Below are positions 49,501-60,273 of a stretch of DNA of 64,000 nucleotides, one piece after another. The notes below the pieces were generated by a model, which ran no database searches, was not told the origin of the DNA, and saw only the letters and a list, made by a program, of their open reading frames with translations. Position 1 is the stretch's first letter. Each line of letters opens with the position of its first letter. The translations under genes and the position numbers were made by a program. The stretch comes from Malurus cyaneus samueli (taxonomy: Eukaryota; Chordata; Aves; Passeriformes; Maluridae): assembly GCA_009741485.1 (NCBI GenBank), contig CM019238.1:11739030-11803029 (forward strand). The letters run 5' to 3'.

Positions 49501-50250
49501 AGGTCAAACCTTCCCAGTACAGGACCTAAGAGGAAGTCTGCTCACGTCCTTATCCTACACCGATGAGGGCTGGACTCAAATCAAATCCAAGACTATTTAT
49601 TAGAGACCATTTTATAAAGCAGGCAGAGTGAAGGGGAGAGAGTATTTTAACTGCAACCAGTCAGACGTTTCTCATTAAAATATTTCTTGGAGAAGTAAAC
49701 GGCCCTGCAATTTTATTCAAACAGATGTAGGCTAAATGCATATCATTAGTCTGACAATATAAAAGCACAAGCGACTGAAATGATTTTAATTTTGTCAGTG
49801 AAAAGGATAATGTATGCATATCTGGAGGGCACACCAATGGTAAAGATTACCCCCAGCTTCTATCTGAGCCGTCTAAAGGTATTTACTTGGGGTCTGTCTG
49901 TGTTGTGACAGTGTCCCAGACCGAAATGAATGCCTCCAACACTCCACATTTTTGAGCCATTCAGTCATGCATTTTTGTTATTGTTGAAAGTAGTGCGAAA
50001 TTGCAGTGCATGAGCTGGAGTCCTTGGTGGTCTCCGAGGATTCCAGCTAAAAAGGCACTTCCTTTGTTCCGCGGAGAATGCGGTCCAGTAGGTCATTCAG
50101 AAGGGGAAATAAAAGCAGCGGCCCTGGGAGGGAGATGAAGGATGAAACAAAAAGAATAAAATGTTTTGGGTGTGAGCACATTAGCTACCATTTCCTACTG
50201 CTGCCGGCTGCGAGCACTCCTGTCCCCGGGATGCGCAAGTACCTCGGGAC
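46600..50250 (-). other. GPC4: GPC4 intron 1, 5' part between the LTR and the polypurine tract
   Basis: Unique intronic sequence with no gene. It contains a poly-T run near 47151-47169, small tandem duplications at 48460-48569, and an AT-rich stretch at about 49560-49850 (with tcattagtctgacaatataa) that resembles a conserved non-coding element. Confidence 0.75.
48502..48569. repeat. 34-bp tandem duplication
   Basis: Two adjacent identical 34-bp copies (48502-48535, 48536-48569) beginning tcaactccattcagcccact. Immediately upstream, a shorter catgtgtccacacgtca motif also occurs twice, near 48458 and 48488, so this spot has undergone two independent slippage or duplication events. Confidence 0.9.
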
Positions 50251-50256
50251 GAAGGT

Positions 50257-50328
50257 GGAGGGAAGGAAGAAAGAAAGAAAAGGAAGAAAAAAAAAGAGGA
50301 AAAAAAAAAAAAAAGAAGAAGAAAGGAG
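50257..50328 (+). repeat. 72-bp uninterrupted polypurine tract
   Basis: Seventy-two consecutive purines on the plus strand, made of GGAA/GAAA steps followed by A-rich runs and GAAGAAGAAAGGAG. On the GPC4 sense strand it is a polypyrimidine tract in intron 1, just downstream of the CpG island. Such tracts can form triplex (H-DNA) structures and are length-variable. Confidence 0.9.
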
Positions 50329-50650
50329 CCATGTCTCGGTCCCTCCGCCAGCAGCCGCCGGGCACCGGGGCGGGACGGGCCGCCCGCACCCCTCCGGGAC
50401 GAACGGCGGCCAAAGGCAGGAGCGCCCGCCCCGCCGCCGAGCCGCGAACGGCCGGCACAGGCGCGTCGGCACGGAACAGAACGGCACGGCACGGAACGGG
50501 GGGCGGGCAGCCGCGCCGGGACCTCCGAGCGGGATGGCGCCGAGCTGCGGGGAGCCGAGCCGAGCCGGGCCGGGCAGGGCAGTGCGCCCCGAGCCAAGCT
50601 CCGGGCCCGCGCCGCGGGGGGAGCGGGCCGGGCACAGCCGGCCGGGGAAC

Positions 50651-50736
50651 CGAGCGCGCACCCCGCGCTCCGCGGGGCCGGGCCGGGCCGAGCGCGCACC
50701 CCGCGCTCCGCGGGGCCGGGCCGGGCCGAGCGCGCA
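50651..50736. repeat. 38-bp GC-rich tandem repeat at the start of GPC4 intron 1
   Basis: Two adjacent identical 38-bp copies (50651-50688, 50689-50726) followed by a 10-bp partial third copy. The unit begins cgagcgcgca and contains ccgcgctccgcggggccggg. It lies about 30-110 bp inside intron 1, within the promoter CpG island. Exact identity suggests a recent duplication or an assembly duplication in hard-to-sequence DNA. Confidence 0.9.
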
Positions 50737-50763
50737 CAAAGGCGGCAGCGACGATCGCGCCAC

Positions 50764-50929
50764 CGCTGATCGTGGCTGGGCGCCTCGCTCTGGCTGAAGC
50801 CCTTGGCGGCGTAGAGCCTCCGCACTTCGGAGCAACTTTTGGCCGGGGCTCGGCGGCCAGCAGCAGCGGCAGGCTGAGGGCGGCCAGCGCGCACAGGAGG
50901 GGCGGCAGGCAGCCGCGCCGCCGCGGCAT
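50764..50929 (-). CDS. GPC4: Glypican-4 coding exon 1 (signal peptide and N-terminus, frame-disrupted)
   Basis: First coding exon of a GPI-anchored heparan-sulfate proteoglycan core protein that modulates Wnt, FGF and BMP signalling at the cell surface. The ATG at 50929-50927 has A at -3 and opens MPRRRGCLPPLLCALAALSL, followed by PLLLAAEP, a clear signal peptide. The frame stays open to ATCAGCG|GTGGCG, ending at 50764 in phase 1, which is the phase exon 2 needs. The conserved glypican N-terminus (KSCSEVRRLYAAKGFSQSEA, then PSH) is present but lies in another frame. One missing base near 50836-50848 and two missing bases near 50764-50774 would restore family-like protein. As read, the middle of the exon gives unrelated Arg/Pro/Ala-rich sequence and the family Cys of SCSEV is lost. 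The donor GTGGCG is weak. Gene identity is secure because exons 2 and 3 agree; whether the frame break is real or an assembly error is unknown. Confidence 0.85.
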
Positions 50930-51031
50930 GGTGCGGGCGGGCAGGGCCGCCGCGGCCGGGCGAGCGCGCCCGAGCTGGAGCGGCGCCCGCCGAGCCTGCC
51001 CCGCCGCGCCCGCAGCGCAGCCGCGCCGCCT

Positions 51032-51041
51032 GCCCCGCCCC
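51032..51041 (-). promoter_or_regulatory. GC box (Sp1/KLF-type) in GPC4 promoter
   Basis: Plus-strand gccccgcccc, reading GGGGCGGGGC on the GPC4 sense strand, is a perfect GC-box core about 105 bp upstream of the start codon. Several imperfect GC-rich relatives surround it, so assigning this one alone as functional is an inference. Confidence 0.5.
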
Positions 51042-51116
51042 GCTCCGCTGCGCTCCGCTCCGCTGGCCCGGCGTGCGGCGGCGCTCCCGCGAACTTGGCC
51101 CGGCAGGAAGCACATG

Positions 51117-51162
51117 GGTGGTGGTGGTGGAGGAGGAGGAGGTGGAGGGAGGGGGAGGGCGG
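51117..51162 (+). repeat. GGT/GGA repeat, G-rich tract in the GPC4 promoter
   Basis: A run of GGT then GGA triplets ending in ggagggagggggagggcgg on the plus strand, so C-rich on the GPC4 sense strand. The runs of three or more G close together make a G-quadruplex plausible. It lies about 190-230 bp upstream of the start codon. Confidence 0.7.
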
Positions 51163-52131
51163 CAGCCAAGCAGGATCGCGCAGGGCCGGGACAAGCCTCT
51201 GCAGCCCCCGGGAAAATCAGGAGCTGGGATCCGCCCGCCCAGCGAGGCGGAGCGGAGCCCGGGGCTGCCCGCCCGGCCGGCCCCGCACGGGCGCTCCCTC
51301 CCGCGGAGAGCCCCGGCTCTGCCCCCGCTGGGCACCCCCTGCACCCCGCCCGGAGCCGGGCATCCATCGGCCCGACGAGTTCCCGCCTGGCACCCATGCT
51401 CCCACCCCCAGCACTCCCAAGTGCCCCGCGAGGGAGAGAGAGATCCCCTGGAAGGGCTGGTTCAGTTTTGCCTCCTCAACTGGAGCTGTAGATGGTTCAG
51501 CTCTGCCCCAGGTTTAATAGGTTCACTACGCTGATGAATTTTGACATCGCTGTGACAGGTCTGAACTATGTGTATGAAAGACTTGTCAAAACCAACATTT
51601 TTCCACCAATCTTCTGTTTCCAAGAGTTTAGTAGGGCAGAGGCCTCAGGAACACTGACACTAAAGTGCTCCAGTCACCCTCCTTCGTACCCCAGCCCGGC
51701 ACACAAACATGCATAGATGTAAACAATCCCTGCTAAACCCTTGAACCAGAGTCCAACAGTTGCTTCTGTTTACTGAAAAATCACAGATAATATTGCAAGA
51801 GTGACAGGAACCATCATAATTTCACGGGGCTGCAATGTCACTGAAAGGGTCTGCTCAAGCCTTGCTCCCTGTTTGACACGGTGAGGTCTCCGTGTCCTTG
51901 TTCCCTCGGTGTGGGTGCTGCACAGGGACCTCTGTCCCGCTGCAGCATCCATGTGTCTGTGTCTCAGCAAAGATCCACTTGTGCCAGGACAGTGTAATGG
52001 CCTGGTAATAGCATCATTCAAGAAAAAGAGATGTGCAGCGGTTTATAATACAATGCTCTTCTGTGAGCTTCATTTCTCTCATTGCCACAATGGGAAAGAA
52101 AAGGCTGAAACAACACCAGAGGAAGTTGCCT

Positions 52132-52176
52132 CTTGCTTCCAAGTTTTGCTTCATCCCCTTGCTTCCAAGTTTTGCT
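52132..52176. repeat. 19-bp direct repeat, 26 bp apart
   Basis: The sequence cttgcttccaagttttgct occurs at 52132 and again at 52158, separated by a few bases. This is a minor slippage-type duplication. Confidence 0.85.
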
Positions 52177-52503
52177 ACCTAAACTCCAGCAGGGTGAGGA
52201 GGAGAAGCCCCTCTGTTCATTTCCCCTGCAGAGCAAAGCACAGCCATGCTGTCCCACCAGGCACTTCTCCTCGGAACAAGATGCTCATCCAGCTCTGAGC
52301 TTGCCAGCGGCGATGCTGGCAGCTCACCACAGCCTTGGGGCAGCACAGGCTGCTGCAGTCACGAATCACACCAAAAGCAGGGGAAAACCACATAACCACA
52401 GCCCAGCCTGCACCAGCCGCAATGGACAGGCTCATGCTGCAGCAAGGCTTCCCCCTGCATCCCCTGGCTGCACTGAAAATGGGCCACACCACACCCAGGG
52501 GAG

Positions 52504-52523
52504 AAAAAAAAAAAAAAAAAAAA
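52504..52523 (+). repeat. 20-A homopolymer
   Basis: Twenty consecutive A residues. It could be the tail of an old retrocopy, but no recognisable gene body lies upstream of it. Confidence 0.9.
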
Positions 52524-55500
52524 GTTATTTGCTTTATTATGGTTTAAAAATTCTCAAATTCAGCCATCCTGATGGAAAGGGGTGTAGGGATCTCAGTCAC
52601 CCTGCCATCCACTGGGGCCACTCACACTAAGCTGGTGAGACAAGCCAGGCCAGAAGTTCTCATGAAGTTATAAAGTGTCCTGAGAGAGAATAATCCTCTA
52701 GGATCTGGCCCTGCAATGTATGACTGAGTTCTGGTTTTCAAAGCACTACCTCACCCTCCCAGCCTTTATTTGAAGAGACAATGTGAATTTTAAAGAGAAC
52801 TCAGCAGGGAGCACTGCATTTTTTATTCCAAAGTGAGAGAGAAAACGAGAGTGAGAAAGTCTGTGGGGTTAGAGACAGCTTGCCATTTGTTGTTTCTCAT
52901 AATCCCATACCTCGGTGGGATTTAAGAAACCTCCTGAAAAACACGGAGGGTTTTGTCAAATACTTGCTCAAGTAGTTAAATCAAAGGCTAAAGCAAAACA
53001 ATGGAACTGCCTGAAAATTTTCATGAAAAACCCTTTTTCTTTTTTAAGGAATGGAAAAGTAGCCTCTCTCAAAAGAGAATTTTTTTTCTCTGAGTTTTTT
53101 GCTTTCTCCAGCATTTTTACACATCTGGCAGACCCTTCCCAGCCCCCTCACCCCAAACTGCTCAAGCAATTTCCCTTCTCCACTTCTCTGCCTTTCCCAA
53201 GAGAAAAGGATGGAGAAAAGCAGAGGGAAAAACTCATAGTGTAGTTTTAAAAAGACTGAAAACTTCTGACTTTGCACATCCCCCAAAACTCTTTTCTCTC
53301 CATTAGTATTTCTGGCCCCAGACCCTGTGTTTCATTTCCAGCCCTGTCTCAAGGCCTGCTGTGGATACAGAGGATGCTCCTCAATCCTGGGGCTCATGTC
53401 CCCATCCCCACTACCTGGCAGAGGGTGCTGCCTGCAGGGCTTTCACAGTTGTTTCATCTCTCCCTGCTCACACTCAGCTGTGAGTCTCCTCTCTTATTTG
53501 GGGGGATCCCAATGTGCCCCTCTCACCCAGCCCAGGCTGGGCAGAGCCAGCAGCAGTGATGACCTGCTGGCACGGGAGACAAAGTGACATCAGCCACACT
53601 GCGTCTGCTGCCTCTTCCAGCCTGTGCCATGGACCTTGCACGACTTGGCATTTCAAATTTCCGTCGTCTCAGTCAGTGGAAAAGTTGCAGCCCTGCCAGG
53701 TTTTCAGAGAGAAGGAAGGGCAGGGAAGGAGAAGCCAGAGGCGACTTGTTTCTCCTCAATTTCTTTTCACCTTCCTCCTGTGTGCTGCCTCTCCTCTCCA
53801 GCTCAGACTTCCAGCCACGCTGCTCCTGCCCAAGCCTTCATCCACACAACAAAGTTATGCTGGTTTAATTAAAACCACTCTGAATCTACCCTAAAGGAAT
53901 CAGCATGAACCCTCCGCACCTGGAGGCATGGTTAAATCACAATAAATCTTATTGGAATCGAAACCACATCAGCAATGTACTGGCTTTACACTAAAAATTG
54001 ATACAAATAATTGCCACCTGTGTGGGATTCCCTGGATCAATTGTAACTTCAAGCTGGCAGGAGCAGAGCAGTCCTCTAGCACTGGCAAATCTTGGCAGCA
54101 GAGGATAACACCAAGCCCAGCTGCGACACCATTTGCATCCAAAAATCCCTCTGGAGTCCTGTGAGGGCTTAAGCTTTTGGTGTGATTTAATTCTGGTCTT
54201 GGCCATAGGTCTGCCACAGCCCTACAGTGTTTCCAGTCATCGGTCAGGGAATTTGCTGGGGGGTTGTACTCAGATAAAGATTTCAGATGTAGCCCTTTAG
54301 GAAAACCTGGCTGAATGCTATCTTTGGCCTGGCTATCATTAAGGATGATTAAATCCTACACTCTGGTAGGAAAGTCTGGGCCACAAGGAGGTTAGAAAGT
54401 GTTGAAAGGGAACTGGACAGACATGTCTTCCCAGCTCCAGCTCATCAGCAGGAGATGGTTCATTGTAAACCCAAACCAGGCGCGTTCCTGTGGCACAGCA
54501 GCTGGGCTGGAATGAGGGATGCTCAAGTGGAAACAGTCTCCTTTGATAAAACCCCAGATACCACAAATTCAGGGGTGTTTAATCCAGGGCATCTGTCAGG
54601 AGGATGGGGGATTCGGCTGGTTGCAAAGTGATGTTCTGAATCTGGTTTCTGAACGTCAACAGCCCGATACTTCAAGGCAAGCAGATTCAGTGTTTTGGCA
54701 TGAGCTGATATCTCTATTTTACTACTCATTTTTGTCCAAGGGCTAGAAGTCCATCCAGCAGAACAGAAACCTCCTGCAGTAACTGCTCCGCTCTGGGGCA
54801 AGGGGTGGGTTAGCTCCTCGTGTCCTTTGCAGATGGGCTGGTCCAGCTGGGTGTGAGGGGCTGTGCTCATTGAAGCAAGATGAGAAGATGCTGAAAGGAT
54901 GGGGGAGCAGGCTGGCCGTGCAGGGAGGCTGCTGCCAGAGTGTCACTCAGCTCCCCATGTCTGAACCAGCCTGCAGTGCACTGGGCTGGCTCTGCAGAGC
55001 TCAAGACCATCTCCATTTTAGGGAATGCAAGAGTTTGCCTCTTCCCCCAGAAGGACAAGAAGTCATCCCAGCTCTGTCCCCAGGCACCACAGGGAGGAGA
55101 CCTGGGGACACACAGCTTTGAAGGGCATGGGAAGGCCCTCACTTTCACAGATTTTCATGCCTGCACTTCTCAGCTCTCCCAAAAGTGACTGTGTGGCAGA
55201 TGGCTCTGACGTGCAGCACACTCACACCCAGAGGATAAAAATATTCCCCTGCAGATTGCTGGCAAGTGAACCCGTCAGTCACCATTGCTCCAGAGCCGGC
55301 CATGGCTTCCTCTCCTCCTCACTGCCCCATCTGGGGGTGCACAGAGCATCCCCAGGCCGTGTCTCCCTGGTGGCATCACACAGATCAATGCTGGCAGCTG
55401 GGCTGGCATCTCAAATCCATGCTGACCTGCCTTTGCTTTTCCACAGCACAGCATTCCCGGGGACATGTCCCATCCTCCCTGCCCATGGTGGCCTTATGTC

Positions 55501-58500
55501 TGGCTGCCACTGAGGAGGGGTGGGAGGCAAGATGAGACCCTGTGTCTGCCTCAGCCAGGACTTTCTCAGTGTGAGTGACAGCCATGAGGTTTCATTCTCC
55601 ATCCACACTCCCGTAATCTTCCTATGGCCATGAAGTGGGGCTGCAATGGGGACTGCTGGAGGCAGGGGGATTGAGAGGGAGCAGTGGTTGCAGGACAGAG
55701 GAGAAGATGAGCAGCACAGTTCAAGGATGACAGAGGAAACAAGCCCACAACTCATTCTTGCATTTTCATCCTTTCTGGCAATCCCTGTTCAGCCCTCCCT
55801 CGGACACTGGGCTGTATTTACAGCGGGTATCACTGCCTGGGCTGATTTATTTTTGCGTTTATTCCCCTCCTAAGAGTTGGTTCAGTGCTGGTGCCAGCCT
55901 GGGACAGGGTGGGCGCTGGCAGGGCAGGGGCAGAGCGAGGTTTGTGGGTGCTGTGAGCAGTGGCACAGCCAGCCCACACACTCCAGAACGTGCAGCCTCC
56001 AGCTCCATAGATAAACTCATCACCCATCTGGGGGAGTCACAAAACCCTGGCGCTGCAGGGATTAGGACTAGTAAACACTTCAGACACCTGATGCCTTCCT
56101 CCCTGGCCCAGCAAAACCGACCTCAAGCTGTCCTCTCCCTGTCTGTTCTCAAAACCCCTCCTCGATCAGGACTGTGCAGTTTGTCCCAGCTGCTGACTCA
56201 GTTTATTGTTGCACAAAAGCATTTCTCAGTGGCTGACCTGAACCTTCCTGGCCACAATTCAAGCTGGCTATCTGTTTCCTCCTATCTCCTGTACATGGAG
56301 AAAACATACCCTGCTCTCTCTAGAGCCCAAAGCTCTTGGCACATGTGGCTGGCACAGCACAGCATGGCTGGAGATGGCCTCCTGTTGCTGTGGCCCCAGC
56401 AGTTCTGTGGCCTCATCTCCTGCAGACCTGGGGCAAAGGGAACAACCCCAAGCACTATCTGGAGCAGCAGGAAATGCTCTCCAACATGGAAGGGAGAGAG
56501 AGATGGAGAGGCGTGTTCAGAGCAGCAGATAACCCAACCAGTTGGCACTGCTTAAAAATGAGTAATAGCTCATATCACCTGAACTCCCTCGTGCCAGCTA
56601 GAACACCGTGGAGCTGAGCCAGGAGAGGGGGGAGCCAGCTGCCCCACAGTGTCAGCAAGGCTGTCTCCGTGCCCTCTGATGCTGGGCATCACCCCTGATG
56701 GCAGCTGCAGTGTGGGCAGGCAGTGGTTTCCACCAGCAGCGCTGGTTTCCATGCTCCAGACCGAGCTGTGCTTGCCCAGGGATGAAGCTGCACCGCTCTG
56801 GTCAGCACAGAGGGCACAGCTGGGTTTTGAGAACTTGGGAAGATCAGTGTGAGCTTGCCAGGGGGAGCTCCAGAGGTTCTAATTACTGCAACCAGCACTT
56901 CATCTGGGGCCTTCCATTCCCCTCAAAGCGCTTCCACCCGGGCACGGCTCCAGCAAGCGCTTCGTTTGTAGACATCTGCCTCGTTCCAGCAGGGATGCAC
57001 GTCACTGCCTTTGAGGTTTTTGTTAGCAAAGGGGAGCAGAAGTGGCCAACCCCTTAAATATCACCTGGGACGCTGAAGGCAAGACAGGGTTTTTGTTTCT
57101 ACCCAAAAAATCTACCCGAAGGAGAGCACAGGGAACACTAGCTCATGACCCAGGCCTGTTCTGTACCAGGCTTCAGTACCAATAAAAGAATGATATATAA
57201 AAATAAATAATGATTAAACTTTTTTTTTTACCCCCCAGGCACTCTTTTAATTCTGTTTATAGGCTATTTCAAAAGAATTTGTAAACACAGAGTGGAAAAT
57301 GTGTGTGCTTACACTGGTGGAAGTAAACAAAACCTGCTGCAAACACCCAGTGCTGCAGGCGGAAGGTGCTGGCAGCACACACCGCTCACCCTCCGGATCT
57401 CCCGGCTGGCTGGACAGGCTGAGGTGGCTCCTCTCCCCGACAGAGCACTGCTGCAAGCAAAATCCACGCAGGAGCAAGCCAGGAGAACGGGATGCAGGAT
57501 GAGTGTTGGCTCAAGTCCTGCTTAAGGAGGACTCAGCTGACTTTGCCCCGGACCACAGGCGCAAGGACTTTGCCTTGATCAAAGCTCCTGCTCCTCTCCC
57601 AGGTTCAATGCCCATCCGAGGGTACAATGAGAGGTCCAGAAGGTTCAACCCTCCTCCCCATCCCCGCCCCTAAATGGATTAAGCACCATCCATACCACAG
57701 CACATCCCTTGCCTTCGGTTCCATCCTCCTTGGGCAGAGGGGCTGGGGCAGCCCACGGGCTGACAGACATTCATGGTTACATCCTTGCTGCTTGAAATCC
57801 TTCTTTTTTTAATCTTCTTGTTTCATTCCCCTCCATTCTTGCCCCTCACCCCCCATGGTTTAAAGTTTTCAAATGAAAATATGCGAGTTGTGACTTGCGG
57901 GTAGTGAGTCGGGGCTTGCAAGGAAAGCGGGAGGAGGGAGGAGGGAGGAAAAGAAAGAGCGATCTGCTCAGAGTGCCAGCAATTGTTTTTATCCTTTCCA
58001 GATGAAGGAAAAAGATCATGTTATTTGTTCAGCATAAAGTTCCAGATTTTCAGGAGTGAAATCTGAGAGCAACATGTCAACGGTCTGTCTTGAGAGCTGG
58101 GGTGGATGGCGGCCTTTGTGCTCCCAAACACCAGCGGGGCCAGTACGCTCGGCTGCGGAAAAAAAAGGCTCCATTCTCACACTCTGAAGTGGTGGCATTA
58201 GATATCAGCAAGATAATGGGCCCAAGGCCGAGCCCTATTTCTTCTCCCAACCCAACGGCCCCGGGCTGCTGGCTTTGATGTGCTCATTTATTTGCCTCTT
58301 CCTCTCACAGATGATATTTTTAACCGATATTGCAGTTTGGGCATAGATTGGGGAGAAAGGAGGAGAGAAAAATGAAAGTCATTTTGTTGCAACAGCTGAT
58401 CAGGAGGGAAGAAAGGAAAAAAAAAGATGAAAAATAAAGATCAGCCATTGGTTACCCTGCAGGTCGATGTTTCCTGCTGTAAATCAGCCGGGACACGGTG

Positions 58501-60170
58501 GTCTCACAGCTGGAGGGAGATCCTGCACCAGCCCGGGCAGACACCGAGGGCTGAGGCCGTGCAGGGGCTGTACACGGCCTGAGGCATTTGCACTTGAATC
58601 CCAAGGGAATTGGAGGGAGATAGTGGGGTCAGCGAGGTGGCCAGTGGCCAGATTCAGCCAGGGCTGATTGATGTGCAGGGCGGTGTGGGTGGTCCTGTGC
58701 CACGGGGCGGGAGCGTGCCCCGCATGGGATGGGGACACGGGAACATCACTGTCCCTTTGATGTGTGCCAAGGCTGTGCCTTCCCCTGGAAATCCAGCAGG
58801 CAGGTGGGGAGCACCCATGGCCTCCAGACACACCCAGGGCAGGATGGGTGAAGAATTAACAGAGGGACAAAGCAAAAGAATGAAAAGAAGAAAGGACTTT
58901 CCTTGCTGCGTTTTTTCACTTCCCAGAGCCCACATGGCAGAAATGCTCAGCATCCCCAGGTGTGCAGACTGGGAACCTCCCAGGATGACGAGTGCACATC
59001 TGCCTGTACAAAAAGGTGTTTTGGAGGAGGTGAAGGGTCTGTGAAACACCTGCTGCAGAGCCCTTCACAGGAGGACCCGGCCTCCCGCTGGCTGTGATGT
59101 CCAAAATTTGCACTCTCTTGGCTCCACCTTGGTCTGAAATACCAACTCCAGGGATGTCCCCTCTGTGCCATGCTTGTGCCTTGCTTCCAAAATCACCTCT
59201 GTGCCAAATCACCGCCTTTCCTCTCTGCAGCACCTCCCCACCCTGTCCCCCCCAGAACAAGCAGCCCTCATGGAGCAGATGCTCACTGCAGACCCTTGGA
59301 CAAGGGGGAAAAAAAGCATTCAGCAGTTTTTGCTATTAACGGGCAAAAAAAATGTTTCCTGTGGAAAATTTCTTTGTGACTCATGTCTCTGTTTGGGTTG
59401 GGAAAGCGAAGCATCAGGTACTGTGTGCATGCCCCTCTCCTGTGACACGGGTCTGCCTGACAGTAACCGTAAGCAATGCTGAACTCCTGCAATTTAAGTT
59501 TCACAATACTTCATGTAAGTGCCCAGCACTTGAAATTGTTGTCTCAGCTCTTTAAAGAAGTTGGGGTTTAGTTTTTTTGCCCAAGTCCCACAGCTGCAGT
59601 GGGAAAATGGAAAACTCACACCCAAACCATGCAAAACCAGATGGCAGGAATGGAAATCCAAATCAATTATTTCTTAATTTTAAAATTCTTTTACATTTAA
59701 TTTGGTTTCTAAGGCAGGCCTGTCTCATTCACCAGCTCGAATACTGCTGGGATGACAATATTGTGACATTTACAATGACACCAGATCCTGTGGGTGTTTT
59801 TTTCCCTGAGCCCTTTAGCTGGCACACATGTCCCAGAGACACAGACATTCTCCTAAGTCACCCAAGCCACATCTCAACTGTAGGATCCAGTGCAGAATGG
59901 GCTCCTCCATTGCTGGGACGTGCTGCAGCCTCAGTCTGTGTCTGCCAGAGAAGGGTTATGCAGAAAGGTGCCCCCTGTGATAGCAGTGCTGCGCTAGGGG
60001 ATGTTCTCACCTCCCAGCAGAATTATGCTTCAAAAAGCAAGAGCATCTGGCCTCTCTCAGAGGGACACTTTCAAGTGGAAAAATATAAAACCAAACTGTT
60101 TTATTACCCTGCACATCAACATTGGTGTGTACCTGCCCAGGAGTCCACGGAAGAGAGGAGGCTGAGAGGA

Positions 60171-60273
60171 ACAAGAGCATAGGGACACGCCAGGAGGTGA
60201 AGGGAAAAAGAGCATGGGGACATGGCAGGAGGTGAAGGGAAAAAGAGCATGGGGACACGAGAGGAGGTGAAGC
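60171..60273. repeat. 35-bp tandem repeat, three copies
   Basis: Copies start at 60171, 60206 and 60241; the unit is aaaagagcatggggacatgg followed by caggaggtgaaggga. The copies differ by a few substitutions and the third is truncated at its end. The repeat is purine-rich on the plus strand. Confidence 0.9.

Larger units (their letters stand above)
50930..51400 (-). promoter_or_regulatory. GPC4: GPC4 promoter / 5' UTR CpG island
   Basis: Very GC- and CpG-rich sequence immediately upstream of the GPC4 start; the island continues through exon 1 to about 50340. No TATA box is visible near the start, as is usual for CpG-island promoters. A GGGGCGGGGC box (Sp1/KLF type, minus-strand reading) lies at 51032-51041, about 105 bp upstream of the ATG. 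The transcription start cannot be placed from sequence alone. An additional in-frame ATG at 51115-51113 would extend the protein by 62 low-complexity Ala/Arg/Gly residues, but it would bury the signal peptide, so the 50929 start is preferred. Confidence 0.7.
51401..60170. other. GPC4 5' flanking intergenic region
   Basis: About 9 kb upstream of GPC4 with no supportable gene. Visible features are a 20-A run at 52504-52523, a 19-bp direct repeat at 52132/52158, a GGGAGGA repeat at about 57931-57950, and an AT/GC-mixed stretch at 57860-58330 that looks conserved. The 265-codon open frame at 55758-56555 begins at TTG and resembles nothing known. Confidence 0.75.

Noticed and set aside
50078..51534. 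Very long overlapping open frames on both strands over the CpG island (up to about 440 codons)
   Set aside because: Stop codons are rare in this GC-rich DNA. The translations are Arg/Ala/Gly/Pro low-complexity, and frames exist on both strands at once. Only the GPC4 exon 1 portion is supported.
55758..56555. 265-codon plus-strand open frame
   Set aside because: It begins at TTG rather than ATG, shows no recognisable domain, and has no splice or promoter context. Likely a chance frame.
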